A stretch of 64,000 nucleotides of DNA from Firmicutes bacterium UBA5559 (lineage in GTDB: Bacteria; Bacillota; Clostridia; Peptostreptococcales; Anaerovoracaceae), in contig DIMT01000023.1 in NCBI GenBank assembly GCA_002425705.1, positions 1-64,000 on the forward strand, given 5' to 3'. Made by a program: the position numbers and the translations under genes. The notes beneath the pieces are model-generated. The model did not search any database. It had not been told where the DNA came from and was given only the letters and a program-made list of their open reading frames with translations. Positions 61,780-64,000 of the stretch are shown in pieces. Each line of letters opens with the position of its first letter. Position 1 is the stretch's first letter.

Positions 61780-63627
61780 TTAATACTGGCTGTCGTACAA
61801 CTCCCGGTAGAACCCGTTGAGGGCCATCAATTCTTCATGGGACCCCTGTTCGGCGATCCGCCCTTCCCGGATGAAAAGAATCCGATCGGCATTCCGTATC
61901 GTCGATAAACGATGGGCAATGATGAAACTGGTCCGACCCTGCATCAGGTTGGCCATAGCGTTCTGGATCAGGACTTCTGTACGGGTATCTACGGAACTGG
62001 TAGCCTCGTCCAGAATCAAAATAGGGGCGTCAGCCAGGATTGCCCGGGCAATGGTTATGAGCTGCTTCTGTCCCTGAGAAATATTAGAGGCTTCTTCATT
62101 GATGACCATATCATAGCCCTCTGGCAGGGTTTTGATGAAATGATGGATGTGGGCAGCTTTAGCGGCTTCCGTCACGTCTTCATCGGAGCTCCTCATATTG
62201 CCGTAACGGATGTTTTCCCGGAGGGAGCCACTGAAGAGCCAGGTGTCCTGCAGGACCATGCTGAGCATTCTGCGAAGATCGCATCTGGGAATCTCCCGAA
62301 TATCTCTGTCATCAATAAGAATCTGCCCCTTGTTCAGTTCGTAGAACCGCATCAGCAGTTTCACCAGAGTGGTTTTCCCACCACCGGTAGGTCCGACGAT
62401 GGCAATCCGCTGGCCGGGGAGAGCAGTGAAGCTGAAGTCCTCAATAATACGATTTTCCGGGCTGTACCCAAAGTCAACGTTCCGGAATTCCACCTTGCCC
62501 TGTATCTGTTGGGGATGAATGCTGCAGGATTCTTCCAGGTCCTCTGCTTCTTCCTTTTCTTCCAAAATCTCGAAGACCCGTTCAGCAGCGGCAGCGGTAG
62601 ACTGTAGTACGTTGGCCACATTGGCTGCCTGGGCGATAGGTTGGTTGAAACTCCGGACATATTGAAGGAAAGCCTGGATGTTGCCGATGCTGACCTGACC
62701 TTTCAGGGCCAGATAGCCGCCAGTGATGCAGACGAAAACATAAGAAAGGTTGCCGATAAAGCCCGTGAGGGGCATCATCAGGCCGGAGAGGAATTGGGAC
62801 TTGCGGGAAGCCTCTGCCAGCCGGTCGTTGATTTCGCTGAACTGGCGGATGGATTCCTCTTCTCCGTTGAAGGCCTTCACCACCAGATGGCCGGTGAACA
62901 TTTCCTCTACGTGGCTGTTAATCTCCCCTAAGAATCGCTGCTGATTCCGGAAATGGCCCTGAGAAAACCGAACCACCAGCCTTATGATGACCATGGAAAG
63001 GGGAAGGGCAATTAAGGCAACCAAGGTCATAATGCCGTTGATATAGATCATCATGGCTACAATGCCTGCCAAGGTGGTAAAACTGGTGATGATCTGGGTG
63101 ATGCTCTGGCTCAGAGACTGGTTGATGGTCTCAATATCGTTGGTAAAGCGGCTCAAAACCTCTCCATGGGTCTTTCCGTCCAGGTACTGGAGAGGAAGGC
63201 GATCCAATTTTTCGGATAAGGATTTTCGGAGACCATAAACCACTTTCTGGGAAACATCGGCCATAATAAATCCCTGGATAAAGGAGAAGAAAAAGCTAAG
63301 GCCGTATAGAGCACAGAGAAACAGAAGAATCTCCATCAGCCGGCCAAAGTCGGGTCCGTCCTTCGTCTGAATGCCGGATACCACCAGGTCGGTAGCATTG
63401 CCCAGGATGTTGGGAGAAAGAATGGTAAACACCGTACTGGCTATGGCGAAAAAGAAAACGAGGACGAGTTTTCCTTTATATGGGGCCAGCGTTTTCAGGA
63501 GTGATTTCATGGTTCGCTTGAAATTTTTCGGTTTTTCTCCTGGCATGAGGGCCATAGCCGGCCCCCCTCCTCCGGGTCCCCTCCTTACCGGATTGGGCTG
63601 AGGAGCTGATGTTCTTTCTTTTGTCAC
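61780..63627 (-). CDS. ABC exporter half-transporter, canonical-Walker-B subunit
   Basis: The 615-residue fusion of membrane and ATPase domains has six membrane helices, Walker A GPTGGGKTT and Walker B ILILDEATSSVDT with the catalytic Glu. Its signature motif reads ISQGQKQLITIARAI instead of LSGGQ. That pattern fits the TM288-like half of heterodimeric multidrug exporters. It starts in the stop of the partner gene by a four-base overlap. Confidence 0.92.
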   Translation of the reverse strand: MTKERTSAPQPNPVRRGPGGGGPAMALMPGEKPKNFKRTMKSLLKTLAPYKGKLVLVFFFAIASTVFTILSPNILGNATDLVVSGIQTKDGPDFGRLMEILLFLCALYGLSFFFSFIQGFIMADVSQKVVYGLRKSLSEKLDRLPLQYLDGKTHGEVLSRFTNDIETINQSLSQSITQIITSFTTLAGIVAMMIYINGIMTLVALIALPLSMVIIRLVVRFSQGHFRNQQRFLGEINSHVEEMFTGHLVVKAFNGEEESIRQFSEINDRLAEASRKSQFLSGLMMPLTGFIGNLSYVFVCITGGYLALKGQVSIGNIQAFLQYVRSFNQPIAQAANVANVLQSTAAAAERVFEILEEKEEAEDLEESCSIHPQQIQGKVEFRNVDFGYSPENRIIEDFSFTALPGQRIAIVGPTGGGKTTLVKLLMRFYELNKGQILIDDRDIREIPRCDLRRMLSMVLQDTWLFSGSLRENIRYGNMRSSDEDVTEAAKAAHIHHFIKTLPEGYDMVINEEASNISQGQKQLITIARAILADAPILILDEATSSVDTRTEVLIQNAMANLMQGRTSFIIAHRLSTIRNADRILFIREGRIAEQGSHEELMALNGFYRELYDSQY

Positions 63628-64000
63628 TGGAGATCACCTCCCTCTATTGTCGATGATTCTTCTTCCTTCAGCTGGGACATGGCGATTTCCTGATAGACCG
63701 GGCAGGATTCCATCAGCTGTTGATGAGTTCCCCGGCCAACGATAGCCCCTTCTTCCAGGACGATGATCTGATCCGCATGGCGTATGGTGTTGATCCGCTG
63801 AGCCACAATCAGAACGGTGGTCCCCCTTACCTCCTCCGCCAGTGCTTGGCGGAGGGCCCGGTCTGTTTTAAAATCCAGGGCGGAAAAGCTGTCATCGAAC
63901 AGAAGGAGCCTCGGATGGATGGCCAAAGCCCGGGCAATCGAAAGACGCTGCCGCTGTCCTCCGGAAACGTTTCCGCCGCCTTGGGAGACCGGGTCTTCCA
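63624..64000 (-). CDS. ABC exporter half-transporter, partial (degenerate-site subunit)
   Basis: Only the C-terminal ~125 residues of the ATPase domain are in the window; the frame is open at the right edge (upstream of 64000). The signature is NVSGGQRQRLSIARALA, which is canonical. Walker B reads LLLFDDSFSALD, with Asp in place of the catalytic Glu, as in TM287-like halves. With the partner gene it should form an asymmetric exporter. Confidence 0.9.
   Translation of the reverse strand, partial: EDPVSQGGGNVSGGQRQRLSIARALAIHPRLLLFDDSFSALDFKTDRALRQALAEEVRGTTVLIVAQRINTIRHADQIIVLEEGAIVGRGTHQQLMESCPVYQEIAMSQLKEEESSTIEGGDLQ

Overview
The window reads as chromosome of an amino-acid-fermenting anaerobe of the class Clostridia. 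The grounds are a complete-looking block of B12- and radical-SAM-dependent lysine fermentation genes under sigma-54 control, a butyryl-CoA-type dehydrogenase with EtfBA, rubredoxin plus hybrid cluster protein, an FMN riboswitch on the rib operon, HisZ-dependent histidine synthesis and S-layer homology domains. No rRNA, insertion sequence, phage or CRISPR array was seen. The species is not assigned.

Positions 1-15245: the 3' end of an InlB-repeat/SLH surface protein, then the lysine block. kal (minus strand) diverges from a sigma-54 activator gene (called KamR-like here). Downstream lie kdd, kamA, kamB, kamC, kamD, kamE, a two-subunit CoA transferase, a PhzF-like isomerase and a nucleoside-phosphorylase-like gene, closely packed on the plus strand. 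The activator's N-terminal ~350 residues are visibly homologous to Kdd, the dehydrogenase encoded just downstream. So an enzyme-derived, probably inactive domain seems to act as its sensor. Three palindromes of the form GAACC-N6-GGTTC and two -24/-12 promoters (kal and kdd) make a self-contained regulatory circuit. The cleavage enzyme Kce is not in the window.

Positions 15246-30000: alaX (minus), a 528-bp spacer with a cluster of DnaA-box-like 9-mers and a 20-bp palindrome, an AraC-type regulator, a saccharopine-dehydrogenase-like gene, nudC with a small zincin, then the histidine operon hisZG(fused)-C-B-H-A-F-IE-D followed by a HAD hydrolase.

Positions 30000-46400: an acyl-CoA dehydrogenase-etfB-etfA-maoC-iron alcohol dehydrogenase-MFS operon, rplM-rpsI with a leader, two Crp/Fnr regulators around a polyferredoxin-like membrane protein, a shortened phosphohexomutase homologue, tRNA-Ala(GGC), a cold-shock gene, a PAS-GGDEF protein, a LEA-like repeat protein and the riboswitch-controlled ribDE-BA-H operon.

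Positions 46400-64000: an MBL-fold protein with a degenerate metal site, an Rrf2 regulator coupled to rlmA, a hemolysin III family protein, an acetate transporter, rubredoxin-hcp, a minus-strand set (EamA, HD, larE, GHL10), a TRAP transporter whose binding-protein gene carries an in-frame TAG, birA with an MFS gene, and a heterodimeric ABC exporter that runs off the right edge.
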